This document shows positions 8,055 to 16,014 of a DNA stretch of 64,000 nucleotides, in pieces. Positions within the stretch are counted from its first letter, which is position 1. Each line of letters starts with the position of its first letter. The stretch lies in the NCBI RefSeq assembly GCF_045062745.1, contig NZ_JBJGED010000019.1, positions 1 through 64,000 of the forward strand, written 5' to 3'. The notes beneath the pieces are model-generated. The model made no database searches. It saw only the letters and a program-made list of their open reading frames with translations, and was not told the origin of the DNA. A program made the position numbers and the translations under genes. This stretch comes from Paenibacillus_AA sp045062745. Lineage in GTDB: Bacteria; Bacillota; Bacilli; Paenibacillales; NBRC-103111.

Positions 8055-8070
8055 TTCTAGATATATAGAA
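8055..8070 (+). promoter_or_regulatory. Second copy of the ArsR-type operator, upstream of the MFS gene
   Basis: TTCTA-GATATA-TAGAA, with the same half-sites and 6-nt spacing as the perfect repeat at 7689-7708. A TTGCTT-16-TAGATA promoter-like pair overlaps it, and AAAGGAG of the exporter gene follows at 8077. Confidence 0.55.
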
Positions 8071-8091
8071 ACATTAAAGGAGTTGGAGAGG

Positions 8092-9294
8092 TTGTCTAAT
8101 ACTTGGAAAATCTACATGCTGGCGGTGGTGAGCTTCCTTGTCGGCACGTCGGAGTTCATCATCGCCGGCATTCTGGATAAAGTCGCGGCGGATATCGGGG
8201 TTTCGGTCGCCGCCGCCGGTCAGCTCATCACCGTCTTCTCCCTGGCCTACGGGTTCGGCACGCCGTTCCTGATGGCGATGGCCGCCAAGGTCGATCGCAA
8301 GAAGCTGCTATTGTACTCGCTCGCCGTCTTCGTGATTGGGAACGCCGTCGCCCTCTTGCTGCCGGGCTTCGGCTTCCTGATCGCCTCCCGAATCATCTTG
8401 GCTCTTAGCACCGGTGTATTCGTCGTGACGTCGCTCACGGTTGCCGCGAAGCTCGCTCCTCCGGAGAAGCAGGGCAGCGCCATTGCCACGCTGGTCATGG
8501 GATTCAGCACCGCGCTGATCGTCGGCGTCCCGATCGGCCGGCTCGTCGCCTCCGTCTATGACTGGAACCTCGTGTTCGGCGGGATCGGCTTGTTGGGCCT
8601 GTTGGCGATGGTGCTCATCGCCTTCACCATTCCGTCTACGGAAGGAGAGGCGCCGGTGCCGCTGCGCGGGCAGCTCGCTCTGCTCAAGCAGCCGAGAATC
8701 GTCGTAGCGCTGCTGATCACCTTCTTCTGGATCGGCGGCTATTCGATTACGTACACGTACATCTCCCCGTATCTGCTGAACATCACGGGCATGAGTGAGA
8801 AGGGCGTCAGCATCGCCCTGTTCGCCTTCGGCATCGCCAGCCTGATCGGGTCCAAGCTGGGCGGCTTCAGCTCGGACCGCTGGGGCTTCTCCCGCACGCT
8901 GGTCGGCGGCATGCTCCTGCACTCCCTGGCCCTCGTCCTGATCTCGCTCGCGGCGCAAACACCCACGCTGATGTTCGGACTGCTCGTGCTGTGGTCATTC
9001 TCGGCTTGGTCATCCGGCCCGACGCAGCAAGTGCATCTCCTGACGCTCGCTCCCGACGCGTCCAGCATCATGCTCAGTCTGAATATGTCGGTGGTCCAGC
9101 TGGCTATGGCCGCAGGTGCCGTCATCGGCGGCGTTATCGTGGAGCAGGCATCGCTGACCTCGATCAGCTGGATCGGCGCAGCCGGCGTGGCGGTCGCCGC
9201 ACTCACCGCCGCCAGAGCGTTCGGCTACTTCCGCTTCCCTTTTGCAGCACGCCGGAAGCAGGAGGAACCGCAAGGGCAGGAGCTCAGCGCCTAA
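8092..9294 (+). CDS. MFS drug/sugar efflux transporter (DHA1 type)
   Basis: 400 residues from the TTG at 8092; the longer upstream reading frame overlaps the ArsR gene and the operator. TTG is preferred because AAAGGAG lies 9 nt before it and the product then begins SNTWKIYMLAVVSFLVGTSEF, typical of YdhP/Ara-J-like DHA1 exporters. Twelve hydrophobic segments can be traced, with the inter-helix loop 2-3 motif in the AAKVDRKK area and GxxSDRWG-like motif at the 8-9 loop (GGFSSDRWGFSRT). Probably proton-driven efflux of a small hydrophobic compound sensed by the neighbouring ArsR protein. Substrate unknown. Confidence 0.88.
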   Translation: MSNTWKIYMLAVVSFLVGTSEFIIAGILDKVAADIGVSVAAAGQLITVFSLAYGFGTPFLMAMAAKVDRKKLLLYSLAVFVIGNAVALLLPGFGFLIASRIILALSTGVFVVTSLTVAAKLAPPEKQGSAIATLVMGFSTALIVGVPIGRLVASVYDWNLVFGGIGLLGLLAMVLIAFTIPSTEGEAPVPLRGQLALLKQPRIVVALLITFFWIGGYSITYTYISPYLLNITGMSEKGVSIALFAFGIASLIGSKLGGFSSDRWGFSRTLVGGMLLHSLALVLISLAAQTPTLMFGLLVLWSFSAWSSGPTQQVHLLTLAPDASSIMLSLNMSVVQLAMAAGAVIGGVIVEQASLTSISWIGAAGVAVAALTAARAFGYFRFPFAARRKQEEPQGQELSA

Positions 9295-9315
9295 AACGCA
9301 TGGATGTGAAGAGAA

Positions 9316-9348
9316 GACCCTATCTGCGACCAATCAGCGGATAGGGTC
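9316..9348. terminator. Bidirectional hairpin between convergent genes
   Basis: GACCCTATC / GATAGGGTC stem (9 bp) around a 15-nt loop, with extra pairing TGC/GCG at its base of the loop. It lies between the MFS gene and the opposing DUF1801 gene, whose stop it touches. The T-tract is short, so efficiency is uncertain. Confidence 0.65.
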
Positions 9349-9770
9349 TATTTCGCTTCGATCCACTTCGTGATTACGTCCAGCAGCTGTTCCTTTTTGG
9401 CCTGCACATCTTCCGGACTCGTCAAGGTTACAATCGCCCGGTCGTTCGACGCCCATTCCAACAGGCCTGTCGTGTCTTCGATCAAGCGAGCTTGTCCGGC
9501 ATGCGCTCTTACCTTGGCGCCGCAGTGAAAAATTAGGCGGAACCGGCCTGTGCCGTGCAGATTAAACGTGATCCGGTCTTCGTTCTCATAGCAGAAGCTG
9601 GGGGCGTTCCATTTGATCTGTTCGGTGATGCCGGGATTAGCGCTTAAGATAAGATTGCGCACCTCCAGCATAGCCGGCTTCAGCGGGTGCTCGAGACAGT
9701 CCAGGTAAGCTTGAACTTGCTGGGGGCCTGACAAGGCCGTCGGCTTTTTAACAGACTTTGGCGTGGTCAT
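9348..9770 (-). CDS. DUF1801-domain protein
   Basis: 140 residues with the DUF1801 (YdhG-like) pattern: VQAYLDCLEHPLKPAMLEVR near the start, the conserved EQIKWNAPSFCYENEDRITF core and a C-terminal helix LLDVITKWIEAK. The fold is related to frataxin-like small proteins; the molecular role is not established, and members are often found near AHSA1 and ArsR genes, as here. It is a single gene, converging on the MFS exporter across a shared hairpin. Confidence 0.85.
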   Translation of the reverse strand: MTTPKSVKKPTALSGPQQVQAYLDCLEHPLKPAMLEVRNLILSANPGITEQIKWNAPSFCYENEDRITFNLHGTGRFRLIFHCGAKVRAHAGQARLIEDTTGLLEWASNDRAIVTLTSPEDVQAKKEQLLDVITKWIEAK

Positions 9771-9885
9771 GGCAACGATCGCTCCCTTTGGCAGATTTTC
9801 TCATTCGAAATACCTCCATCATAGCATAAAAAGGATGCGCCGAATTCTCTTGGATTGCTGCCCTGGAGCGTCCAAACGAATCGGG

Positions 9886-10659
9886 CTAGCCGCCAACCAA
9901 AGGGGACCCCGTCTCGAGGAGCGTCTTCATCCCCGACAAGACGACCGGCACGCCCGCTTCCAAGACGCGCGACGTATTCGGCGCTTCCTCGAATTCGTCG
10001 TGGACGACGGTGACTAGCGTAACGCCGGCGAGCTCCGCATGCGGCTCAATCTCCCATGTCAATCGGGAAGGCTGCTCATGCGCCGTATCGGAGAGGGAGA
10101 GCAGCTGCCACGTCATCACCAGCTTGCGCGGCGGGTCCACGACGAGCAGCTCGCCCTTGGCCTGCAGCTTGCCCTCGGGATCCCGGATTACGTACGGACT
10201 GCCGGCATTCCACTCGGCATGAATGGATCCGTTGTACCAATACTTGGATGTCAATGCCGGATCGGTCAAGGCGCTCCAAATTCGTTCCGGGGTTGATTTG
10301 ATCGCGATTTGGTTCACATGGCTAGGTTTTGGGGTCACTGCGGGTTCACTCTCCAGTTCCGTTTTTAACTGCGTCAGCCCCGATACCCACGGCTCCGCGT
10401 ACTTGCTCACCCAGCGGTCATAGATTTGGCGGATGGAGACCGGATTGAGATAATGCAGCTTCTCCCGGCCGATTTTGCGCGTAGTAAGAAGTCCCGCATC
10501 CTCCAGAACATGGAGGTGCTTCATGACCCCGAATCGGGACATCTGCAGGTGAGCGCACAGCTCGCTCAGCGAGCGGCCGTCCGAGGCGTGCAGCAGATCG
10601 AGCAGCGTGCGGCGGCTCGGATCGGCCAATGCTTTGAATACGTCATTCTCATTCTCCAT
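9886..10659 (-). CDS. ArsR winged-helix fused to AHSA1/SRPBCC ligand-binding domain
   Basis: 257 residues. The N-terminal ~95 residues form an ArsR helix-turn-helix (FKALADPSRRTLLDLLHA, LSELCAHLQMSRFGVMKHL). A Pro-rich linker leads to an AHSA1/CalC-type START domain from about residue 115 (ERIWSALTDPALTSKYWY, DPPRKLVMTW, SRLTWEIEPH). The fusion would couple binding of a hydrophobic ligand in the SRPBCC cavity to DNA release. The gene diverges from the FAD enzyme at 10810; three related 16-bp elements occupy the 150-nt intergenic region, consistent with control of both. The ligand is unknown. Confidence 0.9.
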   Translation of the reverse strand: MENENDVFKALADPSRRTLLDLLHASDGRSLSELCAHLQMSRFGVMKHLHVLEDAGLLTTRKIGREKLHYLNPVSIRQIYDRWVSKYAEPWVSGLTQLKTELESEPAVTPKPSHVNQIAIKSTPERIWSALTDPALTSKYWYNGSIHAEWNAGSPYVIRDPEGKLQAKGELLVVDPPRKLVMTWQLLSLSDTAHEQPSRLTWEIEPHAELAGVTLVTVVHDEFEEAPNTSRVLEAGVPVVLSGMKTLLETGSPLVGG

Positions 10660-10694
10660 GGGATTGCCTCCATGTATTTCATTCCTATTGACAC

Positions 10695-10782
10695 GTGACC
10701 ATAGGGTAACTTATATTAAAGGTGACACTTTGGTCACATTATACCATAAATCGGGTTTGTTGTCAGCTGACCATAAGGAAAC
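10695..10782. promoter_or_regulatory. Divergent promoter with three related 16-bp operators
   Basis: Element 1 GTGACCATAGGGTAAC (10695-10710), element 2 GTGACACTTTGGTCAC (10722-10737, perfect GTGAC/GTCAC arms with 6-nt spacer), element 3 CTGACCATAAGGAAAC (10767-10782). On the minus strand, CTGACA (10766-10761), a 17-nt spacer and TATAAT (10743-10738) form a promoter for the ArsR-AHSA1 gene; elements 2 and 3 flank it. Binding would block it and probably also the opposite FAD gene. Confidence 0.65.
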
Positions 10783-10809
10783 TCATGGAATCGTGGAGGA
10801 TGGTGAAAG

Positions 10810-12081
10810 ATGGCGATCTCAGCGGATAAGAAAAAATACGATGTTATTGTGATCGGCGGCGGATTGACGGGATTGACGGCGGCTGTCTATATGGCGAGAG
10901 CGGGGAAGTCCGTACTCGTGTTGGAAAAGGAACGTCAACTCGGCGGGATGGCGCGTACGGTGAAGCTGAACGGAGCGTTGTTCAATCTCGGCCCCCACGC
11001 CATGTACGAAGGGGGCGCTGCGCTTCGTATTCTGCGGGAGCTGGACTGCTTGCCGGAAGGAGGGTATGCCTCGAAAGGCAGCTTGATCGGACTATGGAAC
11101 GGAGGGCTCGTATCGGTCCCGAACGACCTGTCTGCCGAAGAGAACGAGGAGTGGCGCAAGCTGATGGGAGGGCTAAGCGGCATCGACACCGAATCCATTC
11201 GGTCGGTCAGCCTGCGGGAATGGGCGGAGGAGCACATTCGCCACGACCGCGTGCGCCTGTTCTTCCACGCCATGTGCAGGCAGTGGTCGTATTCGGATGC
11301 GATGAGCGAGCTGAGTGCAGGGTATGTTATCGAGCAAGGTCGTCTGGCAGGAAATGGGGTCCGTTACGTAGAAGGCGGGTGGCAGACCGTCGTGGACGAT
11401 CTGCGCCGCGAGAGCCTCATGGCCGGGGCCGATCTCGTCACCGGTGTAAAGGCCGATCGAGTGCTGCTGACCGACGGGAGGGTTCGAGGCCTCGCCTTGA
11501 CGGACGGGACTGAGATCGAGACCACGTCCGTCATCGTCTCAGCAGGGCCCGATGAAGCGTTCCGGCTCGTTCCGGAGGCCGGGCGAACGACGCTTGGAAG
11601 ATGGCGTAGCGCCTGCCGTCCGCTCTATGCCGCCTGCCTGGATGTTGCCTTGAGAAACTTGCCGTTTCCGGAGCGTGTATTCGCTCTCGGGTTAGACGAA
11701 CCGCTGTATTATTCCATCCACTCGGGTGCCGTTCGATTGAGCGATGATGGCGCGCACGTGCTGCATGTCATGCAGTACAACAATCACGATAGCGGCCGAA
11801 ATGCCGTGGAGGACGAACGGCGGTTGAAGCGGGTGCTCGATCTGCTGCAGCCCGGCTGGGAGCACGATGTCGTTGCCATGCGCTATTCACCTAATGTACT
11901 CGTCGCCCATGATTCCCGCACGATCTACCACGACGGTGCAGGGCCGGCCTCCGATTGTGCCGTACCGGAGGTTCGCGGACTGCTCGTAGTCGGCGATTGG
12001 GTCGGCGAGGAAGGACGACTGGCCGACGCGGCGATGGCGAGCGCCAAGCGGGCGGCGTTGAGCGTCATTGGAGGGATTTGA
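10810..12081 (+). CDS. FAD-dependent amine-oxidase/phytoene-desaturase-like oxidoreductase (paralogue 1)
   Basis: 423 residues. The N-terminal Rossmann motif YDVIVIGGGLTGLTAAVYMA with E of VLEKERQLGGMA binds FAD; the C-terminal FAD box is RGLLVVGDWVGEEGRLADAA. Length and layout match the NAD(P)/FAD flavoproteins related to protoporphyrinogen oxidase and phytoene desaturase. No membrane segment is apparent. GGAGG lies 11 nt upstream of the ATG. A clear paralogue of similar length is encoded at 60561-61883 with the same REWAE..IRH and GDW signatures. Here it is divergently arranged with an ArsR-AHSA1 regulator, suggesting induction by a hydrophobic small molecule. The substrate cannot be named. 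Confidence 0.88.
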   Translation: MAISADKKKYDVIVIGGGLTGLTAAVYMARAGKSVLVLEKERQLGGMARTVKLNGALFNLGPHAMYEGGAALRILRELDCLPEGGYASKGSLIGLWNGGLVSVPNDLSAEENEEWRKLMGGLSGIDTESIRSVSLREWAEEHIRHDRVRLFFHAMCRQWSYSDAMSELSAGYVIEQGRLAGNGVRYVEGGWQTVVDDLRRESLMAGADLVTGVKADRVLLTDGRVRGLALTDGTEIETTSVIVSAGPDEAFRLVPEAGRTTLGRWRSACRPLYAACLDVALRNLPFPERVFALGLDEPLYYSIHSGAVRLSDDGAHVLHVMQYNNHDSGRNAVEDERRLKRVLDLLQPGWEHDVVAMRYSPNVLVAHDSRTIYHDGAGPASDCAVPEVRGLLVVGDWVGEEGRLADAAMASAKRAALSVIGGI

Positions 12082-12098
12082 GCCTATTACGATGGACT

Positions 12099-13010
12099 CT
12101 AAGTCACGGTAATGACTACATTTCCCTTTTTGTGCCCTTGTTCTACGTATCGATGCGCTTCGGGAACTTGTTCGAGCGGATAGCGCCGGTCTATAACCGA
12201 TTTGATTTTCCCCGTCTCCATCAGCTCTTTGAGGAAATGCAAATCCTCCAACCGTTCCTTGGCAATCCCCTGACCTTCAACCGACAAAAAGGTTCCGTCC
12301 GGTGCCAGCGCCTCTTTGCATTTGGATTTCGTCGTTTTCCCGACGGTATCGAAGATAATGTCATACCGTTCGCCGCTTTTCGTAAAATCCTCTCTAGTGT
12401 AGTCCACCGCCTTATCGGCACCCAGCGTTTTCACCAACTCGATGTTGGCTCCGCTGCATACCCCCGTCACTTCGGCCCCGAAGTACTTGGCGAGCTGTAC
12501 GGCAGAAGTGCCGACCGATCCGGATGCCCCGTAGATGAGCACTTTTTGCCCGTGCCGGATGTTCCCTTTTCGGAGAAAATGCAAAGCGCTAGTCCCGCCG
12601 AAAAGAACGGCAGCGGCTTCCTCATAGGTCGCGTTAGCCGGTTTCAGCGACACCATTCCGTCTTCAGGCAAACAGGCGTATTCGGCGTAAGCGCCGAATC
12701 GCATCGAGGGAAAGGCATACACCTGGTCGCCCTTCTTGAATCGCTTCACATCTTTTCCTATCGCCTCTATTTCGCCTGCCAGCTCCACGCCGAGAATCGG
12801 TTTTCTCGGTTTACGGAGGCCTAGAAACAATCGCATCGGGATCCAATACAAGAGTGGACTGTTGAAACCGCGAACCCGGCAGTCGCCGGATGTTACAGTC
12901 GTAGCGTGAACTTTCACCAATATTTCGTTGTCCTTGGGCTTACATTTCTCTACCTCTTGCAGCTGCAGTACATCCGGAGAGCCGTATTTCGTGCATACGA
13001 TCGCTTTCAT
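12099..13010 (-). CDS. MDR-family NAD(P)-dependent quinone reductase/alcohol dehydrogenase-like protein
   Basis: 303 residues from ATG 13010 (GGAGG 5 nt upstream), giving MKAIVCTKYGSPDVLQLQEV. The GroES-like N-terminal half includes ILGVELAGEIEAIGKDV; the nucleotide-binding motif is LIYGASGSVGTSAVQLAKYFGAEV, of the quinone oxidoreductase type. The structural and catalytic zinc Cys residues are absent, so it is probably a zinc-independent NADPH:quinone reductase. It lies 78 nt downstream of the LuxR/MalT regulator in the same orientation and may be its target or a read-through partner. It converges on the FAD enzyme with only 17 nt between. Confidence 0.88.
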   Translation of the reverse strand: MKAIVCTKYGSPDVLQLQEVEKCKPKDNEILVKVHATTVTSGDCRVRGFNSPLLYWIPMRLFLGLRKPRKPILGVELAGEIEAIGKDVKRFKKGDQVYAFPSMRFGAYAEYACLPEDGMVSLKPANATYEEAAAVLFGGTSALHFLRKGNIRHGQKVLIYGASGSVGTSAVQLAKYFGAEVTGVCSGANIELVKTLGADKAVDYTREDFTKSGERYDIIFDTVGKTTKSKCKEALAPDGTFLSVEGQGIAKERLEDLHFLKELMETGKIKSVIDRRYPLEQVPEAHRYVEQGHKKGNVVITVT

Positions 13011-13088
13011 AGGATTCCTCCATCCTTGGTATGCGACTAGTATAGAGGCGGCACCGACATACATGTAGCTACTAAAGTATGGTTTCGT

Positions 13089-15740
13089 TCACAGCAACCC
13101 CCACTCGCGGGCGCGGGCGACTGCCTCGGTTCGCCGCTTGACCTGCAGCTTGTCGAAGATGATGCGGTTATGTCCTTTGACCGTAGTCAACGCGATGTAG
13201 AGACGCTCGCCAATCTCATGATTGGACAGCCCCTCGGCAATGAGGCGCAGAACTTCCAGCTCCCGCGCGCTGAGCGGCTCGATGAGGGGGGCGGCCGGCC
13301 GGGAGAGACTCGGATCGGATTGGGCCAGGCTCGACGGTTCCTCCGATTCCCATTCAGCGATCAGCTTACCTACGTACTCCGGCATAGCTGTACTAGCGGC
13401 CGCTTCCTCCAACACGCTGCGCATCGGCATCCCTTCGTCGACGAAAATCCGGATGAAGCCGCCAGGCTCGGCCATCGTCAGAGCATCGGCCACCACCTGC
13501 CCGGCCTTGAGCGCTTCGCCGTGCGCATGCAGCGCCACCGCCTGCACGACCATAAGCTTGAGCCGTTCGTCCTCCAGAAGGTTGGCCTCCGCCTGCTCCC
13601 GCGCTCGCGCCAGCACCGCCACAGCCGCAGCAGTGTCGCCCTTCGCCAGGTGTACCCGAGCCTGGCTGAGGGGAAGCTCCTCGTGCTTGTACGCGAGTCG
13701 GGCGGCTGCCGTCACATCGCCCTGGCGAAGCAGCACCAGCACTTGGGCGGCCGCGATACGGGGGAGTTGATGACTGTAATTATGCCTGCGAGCGTAATGC
13801 TCCGCCTTATCCAGAATAGCGGCCGCGCCGCTAGCCTCTCCGTGAGCCAGCTTCAGCCGGGCGAGAAATACCTCGCCTGCAACGACTCTGTCCGTGTGCT
13901 CGAGCTGCTTCGCCAGTTCGACGGCCTGCTCACCATGCTGCAGAGCGGCGTCCAACTCGTTCCATTCATACAACACACGGGCTAACCCCAAGTGCGCTTC
14001 GCAAGCGGCGGGCAGGGGCGGGTCCCCGGCGAGGCTCAGAGCACGCCGATACGTATCGGCCGCCGAATAGAGCCGGTTTTCGGCTTCCTCGATGTTCGCT
14101 AGACCGAGTGTTGCCATGAGGGTGATGATGACATGCCCGATTTTCTCGCCGATCGATAATGCTTCGGCATAGGCAAGACCCGCCGAGGCCCGATCTCCTT
14201 GGAGATAGTAAGCATAGCCCAGCGTCCATGTAGTCGCCGTGCGGACGGGCAGGTTGTCCGGGCGCAAATAGTCCAGAGCGCGCCGCGACTCGGCCAAGAT
14301 CGTTTCCGCCTGGTGCCGGCTGACCGCCATCGAGGCGCGTATGGAGGCAATATGGCCGATCAGATCTCGATTCCTCTCGTCGGGCTCCATCCCGCTCAGA
14401 GCTTTTTCCGCCGCTTGCAGTTTCGGCTCGACCCCAGCCATCTGGCCCACCATCAGCAAGGCGGAGGCATGCATCACCCGCAACGAGGGCCTTGCATCCA
14501 TGTCTTCTTCAGGCAGGGAATCCAGCCATTTCATGACCGGTGCTACCGCTCCACGAAAGAGCAAGGGTATGCCTTTGCCTTCCAGCAGGCGTGCCGCCCG
14601 GTCCGTATCGCGGGCGGCCGCGGCATGGTGAAACGCCTCAAGCTCAAGTCCATGGTCTTCGTACCATGTGCTGGCTCGTATATGGGATTCGTCCACGACG
14701 GTCACAACCTCTTGCTGGAGGAGCCGTTTCCGCAGCAGCTCGGCGAAGAGATGGTGATAGCGGTACCAGTGCCGTTCGTTGTCCAGCGGAACGATGAACA
14801 GGTTGGCGCGCTCGAGCGATTCCAGCGTCTGTTGGCCGGAAGAGGAGGGGGCCAAGACTTCGCCTCGAAGAACGGCGTCACACAGAGGACCGCACAAGCG
14901 GTCGAGGATCGACGTACGCAGCAGGAAGGTCTGAATCCCTACCGACTGCCTCTTCAGCATTTCCTCCACTACATAATCGAGTACGTAATGGTGGCTGCCG
15001 GTGAACGAACCGATGAAGCTGGCGGGATCTTGATGGCCCTGCAAGGAAAGCGCGGCTAATTGCAGGCCCGCCACCCAGCCTTCCGTGCGGGACTCCAGCA
15101 GGGTCACGTGCTCCGATGAAAGGGTCAGACCCATCACGCGGCCCAGAAATTCGGCTGCTTCCGATGCGGTGAAGCGCAAGTCGGCGGCGCGCAATTCCGT
15201 CAGCTGGTTGCGGACCCGCAAACGTGCCAGCGGCAGACGAGGATCCTCGCGGGTGGCGAGGACGAGACGCATCTGCGCCGGCATGCGCTCGAGCAGAAGG
15301 GACACGGCATCGTCGATCGGTCCGGGCTCTATGACATGATAATCGTCCAGCACTAGCACGAAAGGGTGCGGAATGGCGGTGACGTCATTCAACAAGGCGG
15401 TAATAATCGACTCGGGTGACGGCGGCTGAGCGGATTGGAGCCCGCCCAACACGCCTACCCCCACATGGGGCGAAACCGTCTGCAAGGCCACGGTGAGGTA
15501 GGTCAAAAAGCGTGCAAGATCGTTATCCCCTTCGTCCAGGGAGAGCCAGGCGGCCCGGTGGGGAAACGCGGCGAGCCATTCGCTGACAAGCGTAGTTTTC
15601 CCATAGCCGGCAGAGGCGGAGAGGAGGGTCAGCCTGTTTTGTACTCCCTCGTTCAGACGCTCAACCAGGCGGGGGCGGAGGACCGCTTTCACCCGCGGTT
15701 GGGGGATATACAGTTTCGTGGATATAAGGGGTGCCGACAT
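13089..15740 (-). CDS. MalT/LuxR-type ATP-dependent transcriptional activator (LAL family)
   Basis: 883 residues. N-terminal STAND ATPase with Walker A SASAGYGKTTL and Walker B FVLVLDDYHVI, a long TPR-like helical middle (about 390-780) and a C-terminal LuxR helix-turn-helix LSARELEVLRLIAEGLSNHE ... TVKGHNRIIFDKL. ATG 15740 is chosen over the adjacent ATG 15743 for spacing to GGAGGG. MalT-type proteins oligomerise on inducer and ATP binding. The downstream MDR gene is the nearest co-directional candidate target. The usual KxHxxNIF pattern of the recognition helix is slightly altered (KGHNRIIF). Confidence 0.93.
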   Translation of the reverse strand: MSAPLISTKLYIPQPRVKAVLRPRLVERLNEGVQNRLTLLSASAGYGKTTLVSEWLAAFPHRAAWLSLDEGDNDLARFLTYLTVALQTVSPHVGVGVLGGLQSAQPPSPESIITALLNDVTAIPHPFVLVLDDYHVIEPGPIDDAVSLLLERMPAQMRLVLATREDPRLPLARLRVRNQLTELRAADLRFTASEAAEFLGRVMGLTLSSEHVTLLESRTEGWVAGLQLAALSLQGHQDPASFIGSFTGSHHYVLDYVVEEMLKRQSVGIQTFLLRTSILDRLCGPLCDAVLRGEVLAPSSSGQQTLESLERANLFIVPLDNERHWYRYHHLFAELLRKRLLQQEVVTVVDESHIRASTWYEDHGLELEAFHHAAAARDTDRAARLLEGKGIPLLFRGAVAPVMKWLDSLPEEDMDARPSLRVMHASALLMVGQMAGVEPKLQAAEKALSGMEPDERNRDLIGHIASIRASMAVSRHQAETILAESRRALDYLRPDNLPVRTATTWTLGYAYYLQGDRASAGLAYAEALSIGEKIGHVIITLMATLGLANIEEAENRLYSAADTYRRALSLAGDPPLPAACEAHLGLARVLYEWNELDAALQHGEQAVELAKQLEHTDRVVAGEVFLARLKLAHGEASGAAAILDKAEHYARRHNYSHQLPRIAAAQVLVLLRQGDVTAAARLAYKHEELPLSQARVHLAKGDTAAAVAVLARAREQAEANLLEDERLKLMVVQAVALHAHGEALKAGQVVADALTMAEPGGFIRIFVDEGMPMRSVLEEAAASTAMPEYVGKLIAEWESEEPSSLAQSDPSLSRPAAPLIEPLSARELEVLRLIAEGLSNHEIGERLYIALTTVKGHNRIIFDKLQVKRRTEAVARAREWGLL

Positions 15741-15810
15741 CATAACCCTCCGTTGTTCGCTGTCCGATACAGTGGTTCGATAGGTAGTTATGTTCGACAG
15801 CTAGCTTATA

Positions 15811-15857
15811 TTTCCCTTGATTCCGAAATAATTAACTCCACTTCTGAATCTAGTTAA
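15811..15857 (+). promoter_or_regulatory. 47-bp conserved element, copy A
   Basis: Begins TTTCCCTTGATTC and ends CTGAATCTAGTTAA; TTAACT (15832-15837) and AGTTAA (15852-15857) form an inverted pair 14 nt apart. It aligns without gaps to 46020-46066 (39 of 47 positions identical). It lies between the divergent MalT-like gene and the Cache-AraC regulator gene. Confidence 0.6.
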
Positions 15858-15880
15858 GCAAGGACCTGTTCCCCAAAAGC

Positions 15881-15915
15881 AGTAAACCGGTTGATCGATC
15901 TATAAAACGGACTAT
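15881..15915 (+). promoter_or_regulatory. 35-bp regulator/importer element, copy A
   Basis: AGTAAACCGGTT at 15881-15892 and GGACTAT at 15909-15915, exactly 28 nt apart start to start. The same two blocks at the same distance occur at 20070-20104, before importer 1. The position about 100 nt before the start of the Cache-AraC gene fits autoregulation. Confidence 0.6.
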
Positions 15916-16014
15916 GGCGATTTGCCGGCAAACGAGCTAAGATAGGAAGATCAGAGCGCACGGAAAACGGGTTGTGAACTAATCGCATTGGATCTCGAAA
16001 AGAGGGTGTCGCCA

